Positions 1-8,679 of a stretch of DNA of 64,000 nucleotides are shown here, piece by piece. The translations under genes were made by a program, and so were the position numbers. Source of the DNA: an uncultured Clostridium sp. (GTDB taxonomy: Bacteria; Bacillota; Clostridia; Peptostreptococcales; Peptostreptococcaceae); the NCBI GenBank assembly GCA_900557165.1, contig USRS01000001.1, positions 30,280-94,279 of the forward strand. Reading direction: 5' to 3'. Position 1 is the stretch's first letter; every line of letters starts with the position of its first letter. Under the pieces are notes generated by a model. It ran no database searches and was not told the DNA's origin. It saw only the letters and a list, made by a program, of their open reading frames with translations.

Positions 1-10
1 AGGGGTAAAT

Positions 11-235
11 ATGCAAGAGAAAAAGCTTTTAATGACTTTTAAAAATACTTTAGGCAATACTTTTACTTTGACTATTGATGATCCCAGTGATGATTTAACT
101 GAGCAAAATATAATCGATGCTATGAATTTAATTAAGGAAAAAAATATATTCTTGCCAAAGGGATATGAACTAGCTCAGTGTGTGTCTGCCAAAGTAGTTG
201 CAAGTGATACTACTGAGTATGACTTGGAAGTATAG
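11..235 (+). CDS. DUF2922 family small protein
   Basis: A 74-residue protein matching the DUF2922 family by overall pattern: an MTFKN start, the DDP(S)xDLTE segment, a central helix ending in NIF, and a C-terminal strand with VSAKVV. Function is unknown. In Clostridia and Bacilli these genes usually lie between a DUF1659 gene and a YvrJ gene. YvrJ follows here 15 bp downstream, and a DUF1659 gene would lie just before the window edge. A purine-rich AGGGG site precedes the ATG. There is no signal peptide or membrane segment, so it should be cytoplasmic. Confidence 0.85.
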   Translation: MQEKKLLMTFKNTLGNTFTLTIDDPSDDLTEQNIIDAMNLIKEKNIFLPKGYELAQCVSAKVVASDTTEYDLEV

Positions 236-250
236 TTAGGAAGTGTTTTT

Positions 251-394
251 ATGGAAAATATATCTGCTATGATTGCAAACTTGGGATTTCCCATTGCTGT
301 TTCAATATATTTATTGATTCGCATAGAGGGTAAAATGCAGGCTTTGACAGATAGCATAAATGAGTTATCGAAAAATATTCATAACATTAAATAG
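251..394 (+). CDS. YvrJ family small membrane protein
   Basis: A 47-residue protein with one hydrophobic segment (about residues 7-23, containing NLGFPIAVSIYLLIRIE) followed by a short amphipathic helix (KMQALTDSINELSKNI). This is the typical layout of the YvrJ family, which is of unknown function and somewhat holin-like in size. It follows the DUF2922 gene by 15 bp, so the two are probably one transcript that ends at the hairpin at 398-427. The nearest purine-rich site (AGGAAG) is close to the start. Family call is good; role is unknown. Confidence 0.75.
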   Translation: MENISAMIANLGFPIAVSIYLLIRIEGKMQALTDSINELSKNIHNIK

Positions 395-397
395 TAT

Positions 398-427
398 AAA
401 TGGGCACTCTAGGTGGGGTGCCCATTT
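398..427 (+). terminator. Hairpin terminator after YvrJ gene
   Basis: A perfect 10-bp inverted repeat (AAATGGGCAC / GTGCCCATTT) with a 10-nt loop lies directly after the YvrJ stop codon. The trailing T-run is short (TTTT), so termination may be partial and the amidase gene 18 bp further on could be read through. Confidence 0.6.
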
Positions 428-445
428 TAAATAGGGGGAGTTAAT

Positions 446-1420
446 ATGAGTGAGAAAAGAAATGGGTTTATACGATTTGATAATATAGATGAGTTTGAGA
501 CTTATATAAAAAATTTAAAAATAAGACGCAAAATTAATGGGCTACAAGTTCATCATATGGCACTGCCCAATTATGCTTGTTTTTATAAATCAAAGGGAGT
601 TACAGAAGATGAGTTGGTGAGAACTATAAATCTGGACTACTATGGCAAAAGCAAGGGCTGGTCATGTATAGCCCAGCATTTTAATATTTTTCCCAATGGA
701 AAGATTACAACAGGCAGGGATATTAATAAGACTCCCGTGGGCATAACTGGCTGGAATGCTAATAAGATTTGTATTGAGATTTATGGTGATTTTGATAAAA
801 ATAAGGACGTGATGAAGGTGGAGCAAAAAGAAGCTGTCATAGCAGTTTACGCCATACTATGTGAGAAGTTGAATTTGACTCCTTCCACTTCTACTATTAG
901 GGCTCATGCTTGGTTTACTAGTGGTGGGACTTATCTTGGTGATTATTATAAAGGTAAATCTAGAAAGACTTGCCCGGGGACAAATTTTATGGGATTTGGC
1001 AATTCAAGAAGGGCTTTTGTTAATAATTTTTATCCTCTTATAAAAGATTATATGTCAAATAGAAGTTCATCAAAAAAGGAAAGTAAAGAAGAAGTTAAGG
1101 AAGAAAATAAAGAAAAGTATATTGTTAGGTATTTGCAAAGTACTCTTAATAAGGTATATAAATGTAATTTGGTAGTGGATGGTATTTATGGAAAGGCGAC
1201 TAAAGATGTTGTTAAGAAGCATTATCTCAAAATGGGTGATAAGGGAGAGCATGTGGTGTGGCTGCAAAAAGCCTTGATTAATAGAGGGTATAATATTGAG
1301 GCTGATGGAAGTTTTGGAAGTAAAACTAAGGCTGCAGTTATGAGCTATCAAAAATCTAGGGGACTAAAAGTGGATGGCTATGCAGGTGTTGATACTCACA
1401 GTGCTATTATTGATGATTAG
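446..1420 (+). CDS. N-acetylmuramoyl-L-alanine amidase (amidase_2/PGRP) with peptidoglycan-binding repeats
   Basis: Predicted to cleave the bond between N-acetylmuramic acid and the stem peptide of peptidoglycan. Residues about 30-200 form an amidase_2/PGRP domain with the zinc-type His pair region (QVHHMA, 35-39), a second His (RAHAW, H154) and the closing TCPG motif (176). A Lys/Glu-rich linker (about 205-225) leads to two peptidoglycan-binding_1 type repeats (227-324; NVDGIYG-like and ADGSFG signatures). There is no signal peptide, so export would need lysis, a holin-like partner such as the YvrJ protein, or another route. The start is supported by a GGGGGAG site 6 nt upstream. This DUF2922-YvrJ-amidase order is a chromosomal arrangement in clostridia; no other phage genes are visible nearby. 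Confidence 0.85.
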   Translation: MSEKRNGFIRFDNIDEFETYIKNLKIRRKINGLQVHHMALPNYACFYKSKGVTEDELVRTINLDYYGKSKGWSCIAQHFNIFPNGKITTGRDINKTPVGITGWNANKICIEIYGDFDKNKDVMKVEQKEAVIAVYAILCEKLNLTPSTSTIRAHAWFTSGGTYLGDYYKGKSRKTCPGTNFMGFGNSRRAFVNNFYPLIKDYMSNRSSSKKESKEEVKEENKEKYIVRYLQSTLNKVYKCNLVVDGIYGKATKDVVKKHYLKMGDKGEHVVWLQKALINRGYNIEADGSFGSKTKAAVMSYQKSRGLKVDGYAGVDTHSAIIDD

Positions 1421-1429
1421 CATTTCTAA

Positions 1430-1458
1430 TTGAAAAAGTTTTTTTCATATGACATAAT
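1430..1458 (+). promoter_or_regulatory. Sigma-A-type promoter for metallophosphoesterase gene
   Basis: TTGAAA at 1430-1435 and CATAAT at 1453-1458 are separated by exactly 17 bp, each differing by one base from the consensus. It sits 38 bp upstream of the metallophosphoesterase start and right after the amidase stop. Confidence 0.55.
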
Positions 1459-1495
1459 TTAAATAGGGAAATTTAATTAGACATGGGGGGATAAT

Positions 1496-2383
1496 ATGAA
1501 AAAAAGGGGAAAATGGATTGTGGGTATTTTAATATTTTTAATAGCAATAATTTCACTTTGTTATTATGAAGTATACATATCATACAACAAGATTACAGAA
1601 AATAACTACACAATAGAAAATAAAAAAATAAGCAAAGACATAAATCTAGTCATCATATCAGATCTTCACGACAATGAGCTGGGAGAAAAGAACAAAGAAC
1701 TAATAGATAAAATAAACTCACTTTCTCCAGATATAATCTTAGTAGTAGGCGATGTAGTAAACTCAGACTCAGCAAACAGCCATATAGTTACAAACCTTAT
1801 GAAAGACCTATGCAAAAATAACAAAGTATTTTATTCCTTGGGAAATACAGACAAAGACTACATAGAATCAGGTACATCAGATTTAGTAAAAGAGTTAAAA
1901 GATGTGGGCGTTACTGTTTTGGATAATGAATACAAAGATATAAAAATCAATGGAAACAACATCAGAATTGGTGGTATGTATGCTTATGCCTTTGGGCTAA
2001 ATGGCAACAATGATGTGGACAAGGATACCATGGAAGAAGGAGTTTATGATTTTTTAACTGATTTCCAAAATACAGATAGCTACAAAATCATGATGGCACA
2101 CAGACCAGACAGCTTTATATTTGGCAATGCATCAAAAATATGGGATGTAGACTTGGTGGTAAGTGGTCATACTCATGGTGGACAAGTTAGGGTTCCTTTT
2201 AAGGGAGGTTTGTATGTGGGAGATCAGGGCTGGTTTCCTAAGTATGATAAAGGACTTTTTGATTTGAATAAGATAAAAATCCTTATAACTAGTGGACTGG
2301 GTTCAGGCAAACAAAAAGTACCTAGATTTAATAATCCACCTGAAGTTGTCAACTTGAAAATAAGTACTCAGCTATCAAATTGA
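1496..2383 (+). CDS. Membrane-anchored metallophosphoesterase (YkuE/YaeI-like)
   Basis: A 295-residue calcineurin-like phosphoesterase with an N-terminal membrane anchor (about residues 8-25). The metal-site motifs are visible in order: SDLHD, GDVV, GNTD, MMAHRP and SGHTHGGQ. Relatives such as YaeI and LpxH act on membrane lipids or pyrophosphate-containing substrates, but the substrate here is unknown. The usual GNHD/E motif reads GNTD, so the catalytic His is a Thr. The same change occurs in the paralogue at 52826, which suggests a subfamily trait rather than a random loss. A GGGGGG ribosome site sits 5 nt before the ATG. The gene appears to be monocistronic with its own promoter at 1430-1458. 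Confidence 0.8.
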   Translation: MKKRGKWIVGILIFLIAIISLCYYEVYISYNKITENNYTIENKKISKDINLVIISDLHDNELGEKNKELIDKINSLSPDIILVVGDVVNSDSANSHIVTNLMKDLCKNNKVFYSLGNTDKDYIESGTSDLVKELKDVGVTVLDNEYKDIKINGNNIRIGGMYAYAFGLNGNNDVDKDTMEEGVYDFLTDFQNTDSYKIMMAHRPDSFIFGNASKIWDVDLVVSGHTHGGQVRVPFKGGLYVGDQGWFPKYDKGLFDLNKIKILITSGLGSGKQKVPRFNNPPEVVNLKISTQLSN

Positions 2384-2390
2384 TTTCAAA

Positions 2391-2488
2391 AGTGAACTTT
2401 GAGCAACGGACGAAGTCGTTGGCGACATGAACGAAGTGAATTTTGAGCAACGGACGAAGTCGTTGGCGATATGAATGAAATGAATTTT
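2391..2488 (+). repeat. 44-bp tandem direct repeat with internal hairpins
   Basis: Two nearly identical 44-bp units start at 2401 and 2445, preceded by the last 10 bp of a further unit (2391-2400). Each unit contains CAACGGACGAAGTCGTTG, which can fold as a hairpin with a GAA loop and one bulged G. The units are much richer in G+C than the flanks. Second-unit differences are transitions near its 3' end (GAC/GAT, AAC/AAT, AAG/AAA). The origin is unknown; it may be a remnant of a small dispersed element. It lies between the phosphoesterase gene and a decayed Rpn gene. Confidence 0.75.
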
Positions 2489-2592
2489 GATTAAAAAACT
2501 GCTTTTCTGTAAAGAATTAGATATGACTAAAGTGATTCTATTCAAATAGAAAAATTTTAGTTATAATAAATGTAAGGAAAGTAGGTACAATA

Positions 2593-3205
2593 TTGAAGCA
2601 AGAAAAAGTAAAATTAGATGAAATTTTAAAATTTTTATTCAACAGCTCGGAAAAAGTATTAGTAAAACTGCTAAACAGTATGTTTAATGAAAATTTTAAA
2701 GAAGATGTATCCGTTACTTCCACTTCAATTATTCAATTTGAGAAAGACATTAAATACAGCTAAAAAGAAAAACGATATAAATACAATTAAGGAACTATCT
2801 GTAGTGGCTAAAAATTTAGCTACAAAACTAGCCAATGAGTCAAAAGAATTATTTGAACAAGATGAAATCCTCGGCGAAGATTTCCACAGTATGTTACTCG
2901 CAATTCAAAATTTAATTGAATATTTAAATAAAAATTATATAGAGGATGAAAACTTAGAAGAAGAGGTGAATATTATGACGAAAAGTTTATATGATCCAGA
3001 AGTTGAGAAAAAGGGAATTGAAAAAGGTATAGAGCAAGGTATAGAGCAAGGAATAAAGCAAGGCATGAAGCAAGGTATAGAACAAAACCAAGCAGAAATA
3101 GTGTTAAATATGCTAGGTGAAGGCCTTGACGAAGCGACTATTTCAAAATTCACAAAAATCGATATAGAAAAGGTGAAAGAAATAATAAAAAAGCACCTTA
3201 ACTAA
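2593..3205 (+). pseudogene. Rpn-family (PD-(D/E)XK) nuclease/transposase gene, internally deleted and frameshifted
   Basis: The C-terminal half is open from 2687 to 3205: it carries the MYPLLPLQLFNLR and KKNDINTIKEL segments typical of Rpn (recombination-promoting nuclease) family proteins, followed by the characteristic run of GIEQG/GMKQG repeats and a closing helix. The N-terminal signature (KVKLDEILKFLFNSSEKVL) is upstream in another frame, from a TTG at 2593 to a stop at 2761. The central nuclease domain (PD-(D/E)XK core) is missing. The two homologous parts meet near 2695-2703, where the sequence AAGAAGATGTA can be read as either part, which suggests deletion between short direct repeats. 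The full-length family is usually around 300 residues; only about 205 codons remain in total. It is probably inactive, although the 3' fragment could still be translated. Confidence 0.75.
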
Positions 3206-3212
3206 CAAATAG

Positions 3213-3237
3213 GTAGAAGCGATGCTTCTACTTTTTT
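3213..3237 (+). terminator. Rho-independent terminator after Rpn remnant
   Basis: A perfect 8-bp stem (GTAGAAGC / GCTTCTAC) with a 3-nt GAT loop is followed by TTTTTT. It lies 8 bp after the Rpn stop codon. Confidence 0.85.
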
Positions 3238-3320
3238 GTGCAAAAATGTTAGAAAATCGTATAAAAAATTGTTAGAAAATACTATAATATCTATATGCAA
3301 TAAAATAAAGGAGCAAGAAT

Positions 3321-4859
3321 ATGAGTAAACTAGCAAGAGCCACTTTTGGATTGATGGTGGCAACAATAATAGCAAAAATATTAGGATTTGGTAGGGAGCT
3401 GGTGCTGGCAGCAGGCTATGGTACGAGTATTTACAGTGATGCATACGTCACAGCTATGAACATACCTCAAGTTATATTTGCCATAATAGGCAGCACTTTG
3501 GCGACAGTTCTTATTCCCATGTATATGGAAGTACATAGTGAAGAAGGAGAGGGTGCCTCTCTTAAATTTATAAACAATGTGTTCAACTTAGTTATATTAG
3601 CCTGCATAGTATTATCGGTGCTTGGTTTTATTTTTACAAAGGAAATTGTCAATGTATTTGCTGTGGGATACGAAGGAGAAGCTCTGCAAGTTGCCATAAA
3701 CTTTACGAGAATAACAATTTTGGGAATAGTTTTTACAGGACTTAGTTATGTGATGACTTCATATTTACAGATAAAAAATGATTTTATCATGCCAGGTCTT
3801 AGTAGTGTTCCAAAAAACATCATTATAATAGTAGCAACTTTGCTAAGTATAAAACATGGACCTTATTTGATGATATGGGGGACTTTGATTGGAATGGCGT
3901 CGGAGTTTGTTTTCCAATTGCCTTATGCCATAAAGCAAGGTTATAGATATGTACCAGTTATTGATATAAAAGATAAATATATTAAAAAAATGGCATGGCT
4001 TATTATGCCTGTGTTAATTGGAGTGGCAGTAAATCAGGTAAACACATTGGTGGATAGGACTTTGGCATCCACACTACCAGTGGGGACTGTCTCTGCGCTG
4101 AATTATTCCAACAAGCTGACTTCTTTTGTCATAGCAATTTTTATAACTTCAATTTCATCGGTGATTTATCCCATGTTATCTCAGTTGTCCAGTGAAAATA
4201 ATCAGGAGAGGTTCACTGCATCTGTCATAAAAAGTATAAATTGTGTCATAATTTTAGTTTTACCTATTACTGTGGGGACTATTGTGCTGGCACTGCCTAT
4301 TGTTAGGGTCTTATTTGAGAGGGGTGCCTTTGATGCCAATGGTACTTATTTAACTGCCCTGGCTCTTGCCATGTATTCCATAGGAATGGTGGCATATGGT
4401 CTGAGAGATGTGCTGGGTAAAATTTTTTATTCGCTGCAAGATACGAAGACTCCCATGATAAATGGTGTAATTGCCATGGGTGTGAATATGGTTATGGACG
4501 TGGTCTTTATACAGTTTTGGGGACTGGCAGGGCTGACACTGGCTACTAGTTTGTCTTCTATTGCTTGTATTATGCTACTGTTTAGAAGTTTGAAAAAGAA
4601 GATGGGATACTTTGGTCAGGATAAGATTATGAAGGCTACTTTAAAGAGTTTGGCAGCATCTCTTGTTATGGGTGTTGTGGCATATTATTCTTATCATTAT
4701 ATGATGAGGTTTACTTCAACTGGCGGCGAGAGGGAGTTTGTTGTCTTGATGATAGCTGTCATACTAAGTGCCGGTGTTTATGGTGGATTGGTCATATTGT
4801 TTAGGGTTGATGAGATTAGGATAGTTACTGATGTACTAAGAAAAAGGTTAAGGATATAA
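3321..4859 (+). CDS. murJ: Lipid II flippase MurJ (MviN family)
   Basis: A 512-residue polytopic protein of the MOP flippase superfamily with about 14 hydrophobic segments, the normal MurJ length. It starts MSKLARATFGLMVATIIAKI, has the conserved GFGREL segment at about residues 22-27 and the charged cavity residues of the family such as the VDRTLAS segment. It flips lipid II, or a related undecaprenyl-linked precursor, across the membrane. An AAAGGAG site lies 8 nt before the ATG and a TATAAT is at 3283-3288. Upstream and downstream terminators (3213-3237 and 4867-4890) make it a single-gene unit. A function on a non-peptidoglycan lipid-linked substrate cannot be excluded. Confidence 0.93.
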   Translation: MSKLARATFGLMVATIIAKILGFGRELVLAAGYGTSIYSDAYVTAMNIPQVIFAIIGSTLATVLIPMYMEVHSEEGEGASLKFINNVFNLVILACIVLSVLGFIFTKEIVNVFAVGYEGEALQVAINFTRITILGIVFTGLSYVMTSYLQIKNDFIMPGLSSVPKNIIIIVATLLSIKHGPYLMIWGTLIGMASEFVFQLPYAIKQGYRYVPVIDIKDKYIKKMAWLIMPVLIGVAVNQVNTLVDRTLASTLPVGTVSALNYSNKLTSFVIAIFITSISSVIYPMLSQLSSENNQERFTASVIKSINCVIILVLPITVGTIVLALPIVRVLFERGAFDANGTYLTALALAMYSIGMVAYGLRDVLGKIFYSLQDTKTPMINGVIAMGVNMVMDVVFIQFWGLAGLTLATSLSSIACIMLLFRSLKKKMGYFGQDKIMKATLKSLAASLVMGVVAYYSYHYMMRFTSTGGEREFVVLMIAVILSAGVYGGLVILFRVDEIRIVTDVLRKRLRI

Positions 4860-4866
4860 AATAGAT

Positions 4867-4900
4867 AAGTCATGGTGAAAATCATGGCTTGTTTATTCTT
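4867..4900 (+). terminator. Hairpin terminator after murJ
   Basis: AAGTCATG pairs with CATGGCTT (one G-U pair) around an 8-nt loop and is followed by GTTTATTCTT. It starts 8 bp after the murJ stop codon. Confidence 0.65.
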
Positions 4901-4946
4901 AATAAAATAAAAAATTTCAAATAAACGTAAAAAGGAACACAAGGAC

Positions 4947-4974
4947 TTCAAAATATGGTAAAATATGGTATAAT
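4947..4974 (+). promoter_or_regulatory. Promoter candidate for the surface protein/peptide locus
   Basis: A consensus -10 TATAAT is at 4969-4974, with a weak -35 TTCAAA at 4947-4952 (16-bp spacer). It is 58 bp upstream of the membrane-anchored protein that begins the locus, and after the murJ terminator. Confidence 0.45.
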
Positions 4975-5032
4975 TTATTATATTAGGATTTTATGCAATC
5001 AAAATAGTAACTTTAAATGGGGGTGAGGAGTT

Positions 5033-5974
5033 ATGGGCAAAAAAATAATAATAGGGATAATAGCAGTTTTAATTGTGGGACTTGGTGGTTGGAAAATTTA
5101 CACAGATCAAGTAAGTAGCAGTGAAAAAGCAAACGAGACGCAATCTTCTACTTCTGAGCAACAGTCATCTTCCAAAAATAAAAATTCGGAAAATAATGAC
5201 GCAGAAAACAAAGACTCAGAAAGTAATGACGCAAAAAACAATAATAATGATGACAAAACTAAAGACAATAAATCAGACAATTCAAATGACACAACACAAG
5301 TAGATAAAGACTCAAATTCTACAACATCCAAAGACAATAAAAATGAAAGCAAAGATAAAGAAAATAAAAAGGACACAAAGAAAGATTCAGATAAATCATC
5401 TAATAATAGTATAAAAACACCTTATAAAGTTTCATCAACAGGTATGCAAATAAACAAAATTAAAAGCTATTCTGGAAAATTTGTTGAAAATGGTAGCGAT
5501 AAAAAAGTTAGCAATATACTAGCTTTGGAAGTCAAAAATACTTCTAAAAAAGATTTACAATATGGTCAAATTAAATTACAAATCAACAATAAGAAAACAG
5601 CAACTTTTGATTTAACAAACTTACCTGCAGGTAAAACTGTGACAGTTATAGAGTCAACAGGAAGCATATCTTATAATAGCGGGGATAGTTATAAGTATGA
5701 AGAGGCAACATATGCATCTGTTGACAAACTTCCTATGAGTGAAAATAAGGTAAAAGTATCTGCAAATGGTTCTGATATTATTGTGGAGAACATATCTAAT
5801 AAGGACTTAGGAACAGTATATGTTTATTATAAGAATACAAAAGACAATTCTTATCTAGGGGGAATAACATATAGAGCTAAATTTGAAAATGTAGAAAAGG
5901 GTAAAAAGCTTACAACAAAAACTAGTCACTTTACAAAATCAAGTAAAATTGTGATGGTAGATACAGAAAAATAA
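5033..5974 (+). CDS. Membrane-anchored surface protein with low-complexity linker
   Basis: A 313-residue protein with an N-terminal signal anchor (residues about 5-22, no lipobox Cys), then a roughly 105-residue linker made almost only of Ser, Asn, Asp, Lys, Thr and Glu, then a folded C-terminal domain (about 140-313). That domain has no family name I recognise. It is clearly paralogous to the protein at 62437-63261: both share GKFVE(N/D)GSD, a VKNTS segment, ESTG, TVYVYYK and LGGITYRAKFENV. The paralogue lacks the long linker. Both copies stand at the head of regions containing PqqD-like genes, so a role linked to the peptide systems is possible but unproven. The ribosome site is GGGGGTGAGGAG. 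The anchor plus linker suggests a domain held away from the membrane in the cell wall. Confidence 0.75.
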   Translation: MGKKIIIGIIAVLIVGLGGWKIYTDQVSSSEKANETQSSTSEQQSSSKNKNSENNDAENKDSESNDAKNNNNDDKTKDNKSDNSNDTTQVDKDSNSTTSKDNKNESKDKENKKDTKKDSDKSSNNSIKTPYKVSSTGMQINKIKSYSGKFVENGSDKKVSNILALEVKNTSKKDLQYGQIKLQINNKKTATFDLTNLPAGKTVTVIESTGSISYNSGDSYKYEEATYASVDKLPMSENKVKVSANGSDIIVENISNKDLGTVYVYYKNTKDNSYLGGITYRAKFENVEKGKKLTTKTSHFTKSSKIVMVDTEK

Positions 5975-6002
5975 GTTATATTTAAGGGGTATTTGGAAAT
6001 TA

Positions 6003-6034
6003 TTTTTAGAAAATATAAATACAGTTTCTAAAAA
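6003..6034 (+). other. AT-only hairpin between surface protein genes
   Basis: A 10-bp inverted repeat (TTTTTAGAAA / TTTCTAAAAA) with a 12-nt loop lies 29 bp after the first surface protein gene. It has no proper T-run, so it is at best a weak terminator or RNA end. A TATAAT at 6044-6049 follows it but has no recognisable -35. Confidence 0.35.
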
Positions 6035-6070
6035 TTAATTTTATATAATCTAATAAGGGGGGAACTTAAA

Positions 6071-8668
6071 GTGAAAAAAGTTTTATTAAAGGTATATTCA
6101 TTTATTCTAACTATAATGTTAGTATTAGGAATTATGCCAACAGGCGCATATATATCATATGCAGCATCATCATCTGTAGATACTCAAGCTACAGATGATG
6201 GGATACAATATTTTCCGGTCACTTTGTATAACTATGACACTAGTGTCATAAATCAAATGGCAGGTTCAAATGGTTTACAATTTAATAATGGAAAAGGTAC
6301 TGGCTACAATGGTTGGACTGGTGCAGGTGGGGGAGCATACACTGGTTTAGCAAAATCTAAATTTGAAAATGGTACAATAGCTTTTAACGTACCACAAGGT
6401 GGCATATTTACATCATCTAATGTAGGTAAAAAATCATATACAGGGGTTCAACTTCCATTTACAAAAGATAGTGATGGCTATTATACATTTGATAGTTCTA
6501 AAAATGATGCATATTTTAAAGATAATCCTGGTAATGATTTAACATTAATTACATCATCTAGAACTTTTGATAGTATTAATGTTGCTAGTGGAGTCAAGAG
6601 TGGATTTTTCCCATTTAATAATGCAAGCTCAACCAGCTCTTCTGCACCAATTTATCACTTTGGTATGGCTATGACAACTAATTTCTATACAACTAACGAT
6701 GGAAAAGTAAATGGAAAAGATATGACATTTGAATTTACTGGTGATGATGATGTTTGGGTATTTGTAGATGGAAATTTAGTTTTAGACTTAGGTGGTATAC
6801 ATGACCCAGTAAGTGGTTCAGTAAACTTTGCTACAGGAAAAATAACTTGTAATAGAGCAGTAGCTGGAAAAGTTTCAGGAACTACAGGTGGTTCAACAAT
6901 GGGTGGAAATCTTTATGCTAACAGTGTATTAGGAGCTAAAGATGTGTTCTTAAGATCTGATAAACCACATACTTTACAAGTATTTTATCTAGAACGTGGT
7001 GAAGGTGCATCAAACTGTAGAATTAAATTTAATATGCCACCACCAGATACACTAGAAATAAGTAAATCTTTAGATAGCGCTACATCAAATAGTACTGATA
7101 AAGAAAGTATAGAGGATCAAGTTTATACATTTACAGTTAAAAAAGATGGTGAGTTATTTAAAAGTAAACCATATATTTTATATGATAGAAATAACTCAGA
7201 AATAGAAGGTAATTATACAACTAGTGATGAAGGCGAATTAACTTTACAAGAAGGTCAAACTGCAAGATTCTTTGATTTTGAAGATGGAATATATGTAGTT
7301 ACAGAAAAAGACGATAGTACTTTATATACTTCAAGCTGGCAACATGGCACAAGTGATAGCCTTTTAGGTGGTAATGAATATAATATAATTAAAAATAGAC
7401 AAGGTACATCATATCGTTTTATTTGTACAAATACAATAAAACCACAACTTGTTAACGATGCTGTAGTTATAGATTTTGGTAAAACATTAACAATAGACGT
7501 ACTTAATAATGATAAATTATATGGTAAAACTGGAACATTAAGTATAGATTCTAGTTCATTAACACAAGGTAAGGCTGTAGTTGCTTATAATAAAGTAAAA
7601 TACACTCCAACTAAGTTTATGGACAAAGTAGACACTGCAACTTATTCATATGGAGGAAGTAATGCAAAGGTTAGTGTGATGCCAGCATCAAGTGTATACT
7701 ATGAAGATAACTTTAGTGATGGAACTATAGTTAATGGAAAATTAACTACTGTAATAAAATACGGTGAAGGATGGAATGCTATAGGAGAAGATAAAATAGA
7801 CTCTATACTTGGTGACAAAGAATATGGTAGTGATACTAATTATGCAAACAACTTACATGATAGTGGAACAGTTTACTCTGTAACAGCAGGAGATACAGCA
7901 AAAACTGCTGAATTTGAATTTACAGGAACTGGTATAGACATATATAGTAGAGTTACTGATAAAACAGGTAAAGTAAAAGTAGAATTATATGACGGAACTA
8001 CAAGAGTTGCTAGACAAATAATAAATTCTGTATCTGTTGATGGAGATAGATATCAAATACCTGTATTTAGTTTTAATGATTTAACAAGAAAAACTTATAC
8101 TGTTAAGATAACTGTTTATAAAGGTCAAACTTATTATTTAGATGGTGTACGTATATATAACCCAATTAGTGAGGATACAAAAGTAGATTTGGATAAAAAT
8201 AAAGATACTACAGTAGGTGATATATATGATAAAGACGGTGAGGCTAATGCTAAATTATATCATTTAAGAAATAATACTTTAAATAGTATATCTAATGTAT
8301 TAACTCTTACAGGACAAAATTGGATAACTAAGTATACAAATTCACAAGGTGAAGTAGTAGAAGCACATGAATCTACGGTAGGTTCTCAAGAATCAAAGGT
8401 ATTTGGACCAACTAATGAAATTTATTTAAATAAAGAACAAGAAGTTACTTTAAGATTAAAAGATACTGTAAAATTTAAATCTTTACAACTTGGAGTCAAA
8501 ACTATAGAAGGTGCTTCTAAAGTAACTATAAATGAAACAGAAACTAAATTAAATAGTGCTAATGATATGTTTGTAAAAATAGATGGAACTAGTAGAACTA
8601 TAACTATAAAAAATACAGGAAGCAAAATAGTATCTTTAACATATCTAAAAGTAGTACAAGGTAAATAG
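6071..8668 (+). CDS. Secreted fibro-slime domain protein
   Basis: An 865-residue secreted protein starting with GTG, preceded by an AGGGGGGAA site. Signal peptide about residues 1-32, with likely cleavage after ISYA. A fibro-slime domain (TIGR02148-like, about 45-335) is recognised by FPVTLYNYD near its start and by DDDVWVFVDGNLVLDLGGIH, with HTLQVFYLERG near its end. A Spy0128/Cna-B-like domain follows (about 335-465), then a cadherin/Big-like domain beginning VNDAVVIDFGKTLTID, then a jelly-roll-like domain with YYLDGVRIYNP. There is no LPXTG sorting signal or membrane anchor, so surface retention must be non-covalent or by a partner. The stop codon is only 11 bp before the peptide gene at 8680, so the two are cotranscribed. 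The role is unknown; it may be an adhesin or matrix protein. Confidence 0.85.
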   Translation: MKKVLLKVYSFILTIMLVLGIMPTGAYISYAASSSVDTQATDDGIQYFPVTLYNYDTSVINQMAGSNGLQFNNGKGTGYNGWTGAGGGAYTGLAKSKFENGTIAFNVPQGGIFTSSNVGKKSYTGVQLPFTKDSDGYYTFDSSKNDAYFKDNPGNDLTLITSSRTFDSINVASGVKSGFFPFNNASSTSSSAPIYHFGMAMTTNFYTTNDGKVNGKDMTFEFTGDDDVWVFVDGNLVLDLGGIHDPVSGSVNFATGKITCNRAVAGKVSGTTGGSTMGGNLYANSVLGAKDVFLRSDKPHTLQVFYLERGEGASNCRIKFNMPPPDTLEISKSLDSATSNSTDKESIEDQVYTFTVKKDGELFKSKPYILYDRNNSEIEGNYTTSDEGELTLQEGQTARFFDFEDGIYVVTEKDDSTLYTSSWQHGTSDSLLGGNEYNIIKNRQGTSYRFICTNTIKPQLVNDAVVIDFGKTLTIDVLNNDKLYGKTGTLSIDSSSLTQGKAVVAYNKVKYTPTKFMDKVDTATYSYGGSNAKVSVMPASSVYYEDNFSDGTIVNGKLTTVIKYGEGWNAIGEDKIDSILGDKEYGSDTNYANNLHDSGTVYSVTAGDTAKTAEFEFTGTGIDIYSRVTDKTGKVKVELYDGTTRVARQIINSVSVDGDRYQIPVFSFNDLTRKTYTVKITVYKGQTYYLDGVRIYNPISEDTKVDLDKNKDTTVGDIYDKDGEANAKLYHLRNNTLNSISNVLTLTGQNWITKYTNSQGEVVEAHESTVGSQESKVFGPTNEIYLNKEQEVTLRLKDTVKFKSLQLGVKTIEGASKVTINETETKLNSANDMFVKIDGTSRTITIKNTGSKIVSLTYLKVVQGK

Positions 8669-8679
8669 GGGGTGAAGAT

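Noticed and set aside
1-1420. Prophage lysis module (YvrJ as holin, amidase as endolysin)
   Set aside because: No phage structural, integrase or terminase genes are nearby. DUF2922-YvrJ-amidase is a common chromosomal order in clostridia.
3004-3090. Short direct DNA repeats as an independent repeat element
   Set aside because: They encode the GIEQG/GMKQG run that is normal for the C-terminus of Rpn-family proteins.
5121-5303. Plus-strand ORF of 60 codons in another frame
   Set aside because: Shadow of the same low-complexity linker; no start signal.
5107-5376. Minus-strand ORF of 89 codons rich in Ser and Leu
   Set aside because: It is the mirror of the Ser/Asn/Asp/Lys low-complexity linker of the gene on the plus strand, with no ribosome site.
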